Source: Bacteroidota bacterium | GTDB lineage: Bacteria; Bacteroidota; Bacteroidia; AKYH767-A; 2013-40CM-41-45 | Assembly (NCBI GenBank): GCA_016708785.1 | Contig: JADJFC010000003.1 | Span: 1-64,000, forward strand | Length of the DNA: 64,000 bases | Direction: 5' to 3' | In this document: positions 32,664 to 38,608 of the stretch, piece by piece | Layout of the letters: each line of letters begins with the position of its first letter | Position numbering within the stretch: position 1 is the first letter of the stretch | Translations under genes and position numbers: made by a program | Notes under the pieces: generated by a model | Database searches by the model: none | Told to the model about the DNA's origin: nothing | The model's input: the letters and a program-made list of their open reading frames with translations, nothing else

Positions 32664-32682
32664 GCGCAATTCGGTTGCGCAG
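32664..32682 (+). promoter_or_regulatory. operator-like site B (upstream of TROVE)
   Basis: GCGCA-N6-TTGCGCAG, here also a near-perfect palindrome (GCGCAA / TTGCGC). The TTTG of the putative -7 box lies exactly 31 bases after the first base of the site, the same as at site C before rtcB. Confidence 0.72.
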
Positions 32683-32690
32683 TAGCAACT

Positions 32691-32734
32691 CACCTTTGTC
32701 TTGTCAATGAGGAACAGCAAATGTTACTTCCTCA
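32691..32734 (+). promoter_or_regulatory. putative TROVE promoter -7 box and leader hairpin
   Basis: CACCTTTG at 32691-32698 is a 7-of-8 match to TAnnTTTG-type boxes (first base differs). The leader then contains an inverted repeat TGAGGAA (32708-32714) / TTCCTCA (32728-32734). The start codon at 32767 is preceded by an A-rich stretch (ACTGAAAAAA) with no Shine-Dalgarno site, normal for this phylum. Confidence 0.55.
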
Positions 32735-32766
32735 AATAGAGGTCAACCAATTAAAAACTGAAAAAA

Positions 32767-34284
32767 ATGAAATTCAACATCTTAAAAAGAAAAGCAAATG
32801 TAGTAAGCAACTATGAAGGTGCAAAATCATTCAAGTTGACTCCTGAAATGGAATTATATTCTGCAGTGGTAACTGCCGGATTGAGCGATAGCTTTTATGA
32901 GAAGAGTGATGAGCGTCTTTCTAGGATCAGGGAGCTGATGATAAAGAACAGTCCTGAATATGTAGGAAAGCTTGCAGTCTATACACGAAATGAAATGTAC
33001 ATGAGAAGTGTTCCGATGGTATTAGCAGTTGAATTGGCAAAAGCAAATTCCGGTAATACAGTTGTTGGGAAAACGGTAAATGGCATTGTAAATCGTGCTG
33101 ATGAGATCACTGAATTGTTGTCTTACTACCAAATGGCAAACGGTAGAACAGGAACAAAGAAATTGAATAAACTTTCTAAGCAAATACAAAAAGGCTTGTC
33201 AGATGCGTTCAACAGATTTGATGAATATCAATTCGCAAAATACAATAGCAACGCTGAAGTGAAATTAAGGGATGCATTATTCTTGGTTCACCCAAAGGCA
33301 AAGGATGAATCGCAGCAAACTATCTTCAATAAAATTGCAGCAAACGAATTGGCTGTTCCATATACTTGGGAAACTGAATTATCTGCTTTAGGTCAGGTGA
33401 AATATGAGAACGAAAATGCAAAAGCAGAAGCGTTCAAAATGAAATGGGAAGAGTTGATCGATAGCGGTAAGATAGGTTATATGGCTTTGATGAGAAATTT
33501 GAGAAACATAGTAGAAGCAAAAGTTTCAACAGCACATGTAAGGAAAGTCTGTGATTTCTTATCGAATGAAAAAGCTGTTGCTAATTCAAAGCAATTGCCA
33601 TTCAGATTTCTTTCAGCATACCGTGAAGTAAAAGGTCTGAAATCTGAATATGTAACCATGATCTTAAATGCATTGGAAGATGCAGTTATCCTAAGCGCTA
33701 AAAATCTGAATGGATTTGACGAGACGACTCGTGTGTTGATCGCGTGTGACGTTTCTGGTTCTATGCAAAAGGGCGTGTCATTGAAGAGCAAAGTGCTGTT
33801 ATTCGATATCGGATTGATGCTTGGAATGTTGATGCAATCGAAATGCAAAAGAGTGGTGACCGGTATGTTCGGTGAAAGATGGAAAATAATCAATATGCCA
33901 AACCGTGGAGTATTGTCAAATGTAGATCAATATTACAAACGAGAAGGCGAAGTTGGTTATGCTACGAATGGTTACAAAGTGATAGATGACTTGATCAACA
34001 GAAATGTTGTAATGGATAAAATCATGTTATTCACTGATTGCCAAATGTGGAATAGCAAGAATGATGGTTCAAGTATTGAACAATCATGGAAGAACTACAA
34101 AAAGGTGGCTCCAAATGCAAAGTTGTATTTGTTCGATCTAGCCGGTTATGGAAATATTCCATTAAGTTTCCAAAGAGACGACGTCTGCTTAATTGCAGGA
34201 TGGTCAGACAAAGTATTTGATGTTTTGCATTCTATTGAAAATGGAGAGAGTGCAGTTGAAAAGATCAAACAAGTAGTATTATAG
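32767..34284 (+). CDS. rsr: TROVE-domain protein (Ro60/Rsr homologue)
   Basis: Ro60/Rsr proteins form a HEAT-repeat ring that binds misfolded RNA ends and Y RNAs. The 505 residues fit the family. The TROVE domain spans about residues 10-310 (early NVVSNYEGAKSFKL; later MALMRNLRNIVEAKVS and QLPFRFLSAYREVKG). A von Willebrand A-like domain follows, with a complete MIDAS motif DVSGSM (about 327-332) and FTDCQMWNS (about 420). It stands divergent to the WYL regulator behind operator site B and is followed by a terminator-like hairpin and the Y-RNA-like cluster, then rtcB. The context strongly supports an RNA-repair or quality-control role. Confidence 0.95.
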   Translation: MKFNILKRKANVVSNYEGAKSFKLTPEMELYSAVVTAGLSDSFYEKSDERLSRIRELMIKNSPEYVGKLAVYTRNEMYMRSVPMVLAVELAKANSGNTVVGKTVNGIVNRADEITELLSYYQMANGRTGTKKLNKLSKQIQKGLSDAFNRFDEYQFAKYNSNAEVKLRDALFLVHPKAKDESQQTIFNKIAANELAVPYTWETELSALGQVKYENENAKAEAFKMKWEELIDSGKIGYMALMRNLRNIVEAKVSTAHVRKVCDFLSNEKAVANSKQLPFRFLSAYREVKGLKSEYVTMILNALEDAVILSAKNLNGFDETTRVLIACDVSGSMQKGVSLKSKVLLFDIGLMLGMLMQSKCKRVVTGMFGERWKIINMPNRGVLSNVDQYYKREGEVGYATNGYKVIDDLINRNVVMDKIMLFTDCQMWNSKNDGSSIEQSWKNYKKVAPNAKLYLFDLAGYGNIPLSFQRDDVCLIAGWSDKVFDVLHSIENGESAVEKIKQVVL

Positions 34285-34292
34285 TTGCAGCT

Positions 34293-34320
34293 CCCACTCT
34301 GTTAATCTTGACAGAGTGGG
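34293..34320 (+). terminator. hairpin after TROVE: terminator or attenuator
   Basis: A perfect 10-bp stem (CCCACTCTGT / ACAGAGTGGG) with an 8-base loop begins 8 bases after the TROVE stop. The tail is TTATAAAAAAT rather than a T run, so termination may be partial and allow transcription into the RNA cluster. Confidence 0.65.
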
Positions 34321-34360
34321 TTATAAAAAATAGTTCTTTAAAATCTTAAAATTGTCAGAA

Positions 34361-34452
34361 TGCCGTAGAATCGGAATACATCGTACCATAAGGGGAAAGG
34401 GTCTCAATGAAAATTGAGAAGAGGTGCAAATCCTCATTACGTGTCCCCGTTC
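34361..34452 (+). ncRNA. Y-RNA-like module 1 (motif plus T-arm-like structure, not permuted)
   Basis: Motif copy 1 (TGCCGTA-N9-TACATCG) starts at 34361. It is followed by a domain closed by AGGGGA / TCCCC (34391-34396 with 34443-34447). Inside are a GAAA-capped hairpin CTCAAT-GAAA-ATTGAG (34403-34418) and a T-arm-like hairpin GAGG-TGCAAAT-CCTC (34421-34435). The architecture differs from the other modules: the capped stem precedes the T-arm-like hairpin and no D arm is seen. Boundaries are approximate. Confidence 0.6.
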
Positions 34453-34490
34453 TGAATTCGCTAATTGCTTTTGACATTAAAATTGAAAGA

Positions 34491-34580
34491 TGCCGTAAAT
34501 AAGAGATACATCGTGGTCAACGCAGGTTCGAATCCTGCTCCTGGAGAAATTCAGGATTTCCTCTTATTGCTCGTAGCTCT
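34491..34580 (+). ncRNA. Y-RNA-like module 2, permuted tRNA mimic with GAAA-closed acceptor stem
   Basis: Motif copy 2 at 34491 is followed by GTGGTCAAC and a perfect T arm GCAGG-TTCGAAT-CCTGC (34522-34538). Directly after it comes a 7-bp stem TCCTGGA-GAAA-TTCAGGA (34539-34556), the exact length of a tRNA acceptor stem but closed by a GAAA tetraloop. After this a D-arm-like sequence is only weakly preserved (TAGCTC at 34574-34579). The order T arm, acceptor, D side is a circular permutation of a tRNA. Confidence 0.7.
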
Positions 34581-34598
34581 TTCATATCTTATTAACAG

Positions 34599-34710
34599 TG
34601 TCGTATGTAATAGGTACTTCGTGTATTTAATGTGTCACCGGTTCGAATCCGGTTTTCATGAAAATGAAATAGCTCAGATGGTAGAGCAATTGCTTTTACA
34701 GCTGGTTACC
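34599..34710 (+). ncRNA. Y-RNA-like module 3, permuted tRNA mimic with complete T, acceptor and D arms
   Basis: Motif copy 3 (TGTCGTA-N9-TACTTCG) at 34599. T arm ACCGG-TTCGAAT-CCGGT (34637-34653) is followed at once by TTTCAT-GAAA-ATGAAA (34654-34669), an acceptor-like stem sealed by a GAAA tetraloop. Then come TA (tRNA positions 8-9) and a perfect D arm GCTC-AGATGGTA-GAGC (34672-34687) with the GG needed for D-loop/T-loop contact. The 3' side (TTGCTTTTACAGC) resembles an anticodon arm. It is a tRNA opened at the anticodon and closed at the acceptor end. Confidence 0.8.
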
Positions 34711-34729
34711 TGTTTAAAATATTGAATGG

Positions 34730-34850
34730 TGTCGTAGAATAGAGATACTTCGACTTAGGATCGGGTGGTCGTGGGTTCGAATCCCATCAAAGTAACAGAA
34801 GTCAAATCTTACTTTGTAGCTCAGCGGATAGAGCACCTTGCACTCTTTTC
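34730..34850 (+). ncRNA. Y-RNA-like module 4, permuted tRNA mimic with 7-bp acceptor stem and 15-base loop
   Basis: Motif copy 4 (TGTCGTA-N9-TACTTCG, then AC) forms a hairpin at 34731-34754 in which GTCG pairs with CGAC. T arm GTGGG-TTCGAAT-CCCAT (34771-34787) is followed by CAAAGTA (34788-34794), which pairs perfectly with TACTTTG (34810-34816) across a 15-base loop. TA and D arm GCTC-AGCGGATA-GAGC (34819-34834) follow directly. GGTG (34764-34767) can pair with CACC (34834-34837) as an anticodon-stem equivalent. Same permuted design as module 3, with unrelated stem sequences. Confidence 0.8.
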
Positions 34851-34871
34851 GTTAATTACCCATTCATCTTT

Positions 34872-34944
34872 CGGTTTATAGCTCAGAAGGTAGAGCACCG
34901 TCCTTTTAAGACGGGAGTCCTTGGTTCGAATCCAAGTAGGCCGA
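34872..34944 (+). tRNA. tRNA-Lys(TTT)
   Basis: A canonical cloverleaf. Acceptor CGGTTTA/TAGGCCG (two G-U pairs), D arm GCTC-AGAAGGTA-GAGC, anticodon arm CCGTC-CTTTTAA-GACGG (anticodon TTT), T arm CTTGG-TTCGAAT-CCAAG, discriminator A; CCA is not encoded. It lies inside the RNA-repair cluster directly after module 4. Lys tRNA is a classic target of anticodon nucleases, so its presence here may be functional. Confidence 0.88.
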
Positions 34945-34949
34945 CAAAA

Positions 34950-35022
34950 GGAAATGTAGCAAAGATGGTCAATGCTGCGGACTGAAAATCCGAGGATGTA
35001 GGTTCGAATCCTGCCATTTCCA
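34950..35022 (+). tRNA. tRNA-Phe(GAA), unusual D arm
   Basis: Acceptor GGAAATG/CATTTCC is a perfect 7 bp. The D arm is atypical (GCA-AAGATGGTCAA-TGC, three-base stem). The anticodon arm is CGGA-CTGAAAA-TCCG (anticodon GAA), with mismatch at the outer pair, and the T arm is GTAGG-TTCGAAT-CCTGC with discriminator A; no encoded CCA. The D arm looks more like phage or plasmid-borne tRNAs than a standard bacterial tRNA-Phe, so it may be a secondary or specialised copy. Confidence 0.8.
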
Positions 35023-35026
35023 CAAT

Positions 35027-35054
35027 CAATTTGATCGGTGTTTTGATCCAATTG
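35027..35054 (+). terminator. hairpin after tRNA-Phe
   Basis: CAATTTGATC (35027-35036) pairs with GATCCAATTG (35045-35054) with one mismatch and an 8-base loop. It sits five bases after the tRNA and could end the RNA-cluster transcript or be a processing signal. There is no T run (GAAAATTCGG follows). Confidence 0.45.
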
Positions 35055-35063
35055 AAAATTCGG

Positions 35064-35088
35064 TGCCGTTGAAAAATGTTACTTCGCC
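35064..35088 (+). ncRNA. stand-alone copy 5 of the TGYCGTA-N9-TACWTCG motif
   Basis: TGCCGTT-N9-TACTTCG: the fixed spacing is kept with a single change (A to T) in the first half. No T arm or tRNA-like domain follows, so this may be a decayed module or a minimal binding site. Confidence 0.55.
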
Positions 35089-35150
35089 CTTCACGCAAAA
35101 CAAAATCATTTTTCATTTATCGCCCGGATTTATTAAAATAAAATTAAACT

Positions 35151-35169
35151 GCGCAGCTCTATTGCGTAG
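35151..35169 (+). promoter_or_regulatory. operator-like site C (upstream of rtcB)
   Basis: GCGCA-N6-TTGCGTAG, matching sites A and B. The TTTG of the -7 box at 35182 lies exactly 31 bases after the site's first base, as at site B, which argues for one regulator acting at both promoters. Confidence 0.72.
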
Positions 35170-35177
35170 CATTGATC

Positions 35178-35185
35178 TTACTTTG
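35178..35185 (+). promoter_or_regulatory. putative rtcB promoter -7 box
   Basis: TTACTTTG, a 7-of-8 match to TAnnTTTG, 34 bases before the rtcB start codon. The leader is AT-rich with no Shine-Dalgarno sequence. Confidence 0.55.
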
Positions 35186-35219
35186 TATCATTAAATAAAT
35201 AAATACTAATTTTAGTAAA

Positions 35220-36647
35220 ATGAATAAGTTGAAAATTAAAGGAGAAGAACTTAGATCCGTCGGATTTCCGGAAGGAAAAGCGATTGGGATTGCAATGAAA
35301 GTAATTGAAAGAAATTATGAAGAATTAAACAGAGGTGATGTATTGGCTTTATTAGCCGGAGTGGTGCAGGATCCTGAAAAATTTCTTAACGATGATATTT
35401 TGGGGTCAATAGCAAAAGTATTAATTGTTGACCCGATGGAGAATGAATTTCCGGTTATTCCTTTAAAGGAGTTCGGGGAAGCATATTCTATTTTTGGCCC
35501 TGAAAATATTGAGCAAGGTGCGATTGATCAAATGGAAGTTGCTATGAAATTACCCGTAACTGTAGCAGGTGCATTAATGCCTGATGCTCATCAAGGGTAT
35601 GGCCTACCAATAGGTGGAGTGTTGGCAACAAAAAATGCAATTATCCCATATGGTGTTGGTGTTGATATTGGTTGTCGAATGGCCTTGTCGATCTATGATA
35701 TTCCTGAAAAGCATTTTTACGAAAATGAAAGTAAGTATAAACGAGAATTGATCGCATGGACAAAGTTTGGTGCCGGTAATGGATGGGATGGAAAATTTAA
35801 GGCTGAACATGAAATATTGGATAGTGCAGAATTTAATATGACTCCGTTCATAAATAATTTGAAGGATAAAGCTGTCCATCAATTAGGATCTTCCGGAGGT
35901 GGAAACCACTTTGTTGAATTTGGAATAATCGAGTTTGAAAATGATGACACCAAATTGAATATTAAAAGAGGAAAGTATCTTGCCTTGTTGACACACTCCG
36001 GTTCCCGTGGATTTGGTGCTACTGTAGCAAGTCACTATACAAAATTAGCTAAGGAGATTTGCAAACTTCCGAGTGAAGCGGTAAATCTTGCATACTTGGA
36101 TTTGAATTCTGCCGAAGGACATGAATATTGGTTGGCTATGAATTTAGCCGGTGACTATGCTTCCGCTTGTCATGAAGTAATTCATGAGCGGATAAATAGA
36201 GCGATTGGTGGACAAGTATTGGCGAAAGTGGAAAACCATCATAACTTCGCATGGAAGGAAGTATGGAAAGGAGAAGAAGTTATTGTTCATAGAAAAGGAG
36301 CAACACCTGCATCTAAAGATGTAATGGGAATTATTCCGGGTTCTATGACTGCTCCTGGATTTTTGGTGAGAGGAAAAGGGGAGGCAAGTGCAATAAATTC
36401 TGCTTCTCATGGTGCCGGACGGCAGATGAGCAGAACGAAAGCCATTAAAAATATCTCAAATGCTGAGATGCAAAAAGTATTGAAAGATCATGGTGTTACA
36501 TTAATTGGTGCCGGATTAGATGAAGCACCAATGGCTTACAAAAATATAGAAACTGTTATGGCTGCACAAAAAGATTTAGTGGATGTTGTTGCTAGATTTA
36601 CTCCTAAAATGGTACGAATGGCTGATGATGGAAGTAGGGAAGATTAA
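35220..36647 (+). CDS. rtcB: RNA-splicing ligase RtcB
   Basis: RtcB joins 2',3'-cyclic-phosphate or 3'-phosphate ends to 5'-OH ends using GTP and Mn2+, repairing cleaved tRNA or rRNA. The 475 residues are full length. All key motifs are visible: PDAHQGYGLPIGG (about 121-133), GVDIGCRM with the metal-binding Cys (~152), GGNHF (226-230), HSGSRGFG (~258), ENHHNF (~338), HRKGATP (~356) and SHGAGR (~395) with the His that is guanylylated. It has its own operator-like site and promoter rather than relying on TROVE read-through. No archease or RtcA gene is present in the window. Confidence 0.97.
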   Translation: MNKLKIKGEELRSVGFPEGKAIGIAMKVIERNYEELNRGDVLALLAGVVQDPEKFLNDDILGSIAKVLIVDPMENEFPVIPLKEFGEAYSIFGPENIEQGAIDQMEVAMKLPVTVAGALMPDAHQGYGLPIGGVLATKNAIIPYGVGVDIGCRMALSIYDIPEKHFYENESKYKRELIAWTKFGAGNGWDGKFKAEHEILDSAEFNMTPFINNLKDKAVHQLGSSGGGNHFVEFGIIEFENDDTKLNIKRGKYLALLTHSGSRGFGATVASHYTKLAKEICKLPSEAVNLAYLDLNSAEGHEYWLAMNLAGDYASACHEVIHERINRAIGGQVLAKVENHHNFAWKEVWKGEEVIVHRKGATPASKDVMGIIPGSMTAPGFLVRGKGEASAINSASHGAGRQMSRTKAIKNISNAEMQKVLKDHGVTLIGAGLDEAPMAYKNIETVMAAQKDLVDVVARFTPKMVRMADDGSRED

Positions 36648-36660
36648 ATTTATTCAAAGG

Positions 36661-36760
36661 TGCCGTAAAATAGAGATACATCGGTAGAGCATCAAGCAGA
36701 AATGTTTGAAGGTTGTGGGTTCAAGTCCTATTCAATTATTGATTGGTAGCTCAATAAAAA
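36661..36760 (+). ncRNA. Y-RNA-like module 6, tRNA mimic permuted inside the D loop
   Basis: Motif copy 6 (TGCCGTA-N9-TACATCG) lies 14 bases after the rtcB stop. Then come GGTA-GAGC (D-loop end and 3' D-stem strand, 36683-36690), an anticodon-like hairpin TCAAGC-AGAAAT-GTTTGA (36692-36709), and T arm GTGGG-TTCAAGT-CCTAT (36715-36731). A short closed acceptor-like stem TCAAT-TATTG-ATTGG (36732-36746) follows, then TA and GCTC (36749-36752), which can pair with the upstream GAGC. The order is a whole tRNA opened in its D loop. No terminator was found after it. Confidence 0.65.
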
Positions 36761-36860
36761 ACTCTGTTTGCTCTTTTGCCCTTTGATAAACTTCGAAACG
36801 AAATAAAATTGGATTACATTTGGGCGATACTTCTGATTCTAATTATTCAACGATCCCGAA

Positions 36861-37793
36861 ATGAATTGTATTGTTTTGAAATCCTTGTTTCTCCCATTAG
36901 CCATTTTATTCACCTTGACTTGTTCCGCCCAGGAAGACTTCAGTTGGTGGGTAGAAAAACATAATTGGGATGGCGTGACGCCATGGAATCAATACATGAC
37001 GATTTCTTCTGCTTACATGGGTCCGAATGCATTGCCTGTTCCTGAAATAAAAAATGGACTAATCGATAGTGCGGCTTCTGTTAATATTTCTTACGATTAT
37101 TATAAAAATACCGGCGATATGACGCAGGATTTTTATCTGAAAGGAACTCTGCCGCTTTTTAAAAATCGCATTTCAATTGAACTGAATGCTGTTCCAATTG
37201 AATGGTATAAAATGGATACAATAACAAGAGATGAGCGAGCAGTAAGAACAAAAAGTGGTGAAGGTTCTGCCGGCGGTGATATTTATGTTTCGACGTGTGT
37301 GCAGATAATTAAGAATAAAAAGTTTCCGGATTTGATGTTGCGTTTCGCTTTGCGTACTGCATCAGGTACTCATTTAAGAGATGCACGATATACAGACGCT
37401 CCCGGATATTTTATTGATGTAAGTTTCGGAAAAAGTATTTTCACAAAAGATAAATTCATTAAAGAGATTCGATTTTATGGCGATGGCGGATTATATACTT
37501 ACCAGACTTACGACCTGCAGAATTTGCAAAACGATTGTTTCTTGTATGGCGGAGGAATTTGTTTAAATACTAAAAAACTTTCCTGGATAAATTGTATTGG
37601 TGGCTATTCCGGCTATCTTGATAATGGTGATAAACCAATAGTGTACAGAAGCGAATTGCGAATGTTAAATCCGATGCATGATTTTGCAATAGCTTATGAA
37701 AATGGGCTGCAAGATTATCCGTATCAAAAATTCAGGTTCAGTTATATTTTTCATATTCCTACTGCACGGATCTTTAAAAAAATGGATCTATAA
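36861..37793 (+). CDS. predicted secreted/outer-membrane beta-barrel protein, 310 aa
   Basis: A signal peptide (residues 1-23, ending LTCSAQ) precedes alternating amphipathic strands and aromatic-rich turns (for example FYLKGTLPLFKNRISIELNA and LMLRFALRTASGTHLRDARY), ending FRFSYIFHIPTARIFKKMDL. This pattern fits an outer-membrane barrel of the type found widely in Bacteroidota, but I recognise no named family. It is preceded by RNA module 6 and is convergent with the receiver-domain gene. Intact. Confidence 0.65.
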   Translation: MNCIVLKSLFLPLAILFTLTCSAQEDFSWWVEKHNWDGVTPWNQYMTISSAYMGPNALPVPEIKNGLIDSAASVNISYDYYKNTGDMTQDFYLKGTLPLFKNRISIELNAVPIEWYKMDTITRDERAVRTKSGEGSAGGDIYVSTCVQIIKNKKFPDLMLRFALRTASGTHLRDARYTDAPGYFIDVSFGKSIFTKDKFIKEIRFYGDGGLYTYQTYDLQNLQNDCFLYGGGICLNTKKLSWINCIGGYSGYLDNGDKPIVYRSELRMLNPMHDFAIAYENGLQDYPYQKFRFSYIFHIPTARIFKKMDL

Positions 37794-37795
37794 AA

Positions 37796-38239
37796 TCAAT
37801 TCAATTTATTTTTCTCCAACTCTTTTAACTTCAAAAGTGAACTGACAATGTTTGCAAAAACAGTCTTGTTCGTCTTTAGAAAATAATCGGTTGCGCCTTG
37901 TCGAATAGTTTCAAGCGCTTTTTCAAGATCATCCTGCGCGGATACAACGATAATAATTGCCAATGGATTTATTTCTTTGATCAGCTGAAGTACAACCAAT
38001 CCATTTGGGCCGACGTCGAATTCGTAATCCAGGATTATCTTTCGACTATCATTTGATTTGTACTTGCTAAGAAAATCGTTGCCATTTGAAAAAAGTTCTG
38101 ATTTTATATCTAAAGTTGATTGTAGATAATCTTTTAACATGAAACTAAAGCTTTGATCGTCGTCAATAATAATTACTTCCGATTTATCAGCGCCGGTTTC
38201 TGTATTTATTTTTGATGGCTGTTCTATTGGTTGAGACAT
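37796..38239 (-). CDS. stand-alone response-regulator receiver protein, 147 aa
   Basis: A receiver (REC) domain fills residues 20-140: acidic pocket IIIDDDQS (26-28), phosphoacceptor Asp71 (LDYEF), Ser100 (VVSAQ) and Lys122 (FLKTNK). No output domain follows, so it acts through protein contacts, as CheY-like proteins do. There is no histidine kinase nearby. A short disordered N-terminus (QPSKINTETGADKS) precedes the domain. Confidence 0.87.
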   Translation of the reverse strand: MSQPIEQPSKINTETGADKSEVIIIDDDQSFSFMLKDYLQSTLDIKSELFSNGNDFLSKYKSNDSRKIILDYEFDVGPNGLVVLQLIKEINPLAIIIVVSAQDDLEKALETIRQGATDYFLKTNKTVFANIVSSLLKLKELEKNKLN

Positions 38240-38608
38240 TACGAAAATGTTTATTGGTTGATTATAAAGCTACGAAAATAATCACCAAAAGAGCCAGGCA
38301 AATCACCAAAAGTTTACAATTTAATTTTGTAAGATTTAACTTCTATTTTTATGATTTCAGATGACATTTTAGTATAATGATGAAAAACCTGAACTTAAGT
38401 GTGTCATTTCATCGCAATTTTCATTCCGAAAGCGTCTGTTTTATCACGTGAATGAAAGATTAGGAATACAAAATTCAATATTTTGATTGTTAAATGCGCA
38501 AATTTTCGAAGTGTATTAAATTAGTAGAATTCCGCTTATCCATTATAGTTGATTTTATGTATTAAAGTGACATTCTATCCACAGTTACACATTAGTACAC
38601 ATCCAATT
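38240..38608. other. intergenic region between divergent genes
   Basis: About 370 bases, strongly AT-rich, between the receiver gene and the large T9SS protein. Promoters for both are expected; no strong TAnnTTTG box, repeat or structured RNA is evident. The plus-strand frame is open from 38549, but the signal peptide indicates a start at 38609. Confidence 0.5.

Noticed and set aside
32641..32700. TTG inside operator site B as the -33 promoter element
   Set aside because: Only 13 bases separate it from the -7 box, too short for the usual spacing in Bacteroidota; an activator-type operator is more likely.
34599..34850. Modules 3 and 4 as ordinary tRNA genes or tRNA pseudogenes
   Set aside because: T arm precedes D arm and the acceptor strands pair with each other through a short loop; no canonical cloverleaf can be drawn in the linear order.
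34465..35116. Open frames within the RNA cluster (34465-34725 plus strand; 34821-35051 and 34883-35116 minus strand)
   Set aside because: Their sequences (for example GFEPTSSDFQSAALTIF) are the familiar translation of tRNA genes read antisense or in sense; the RNA structures explain the region better.
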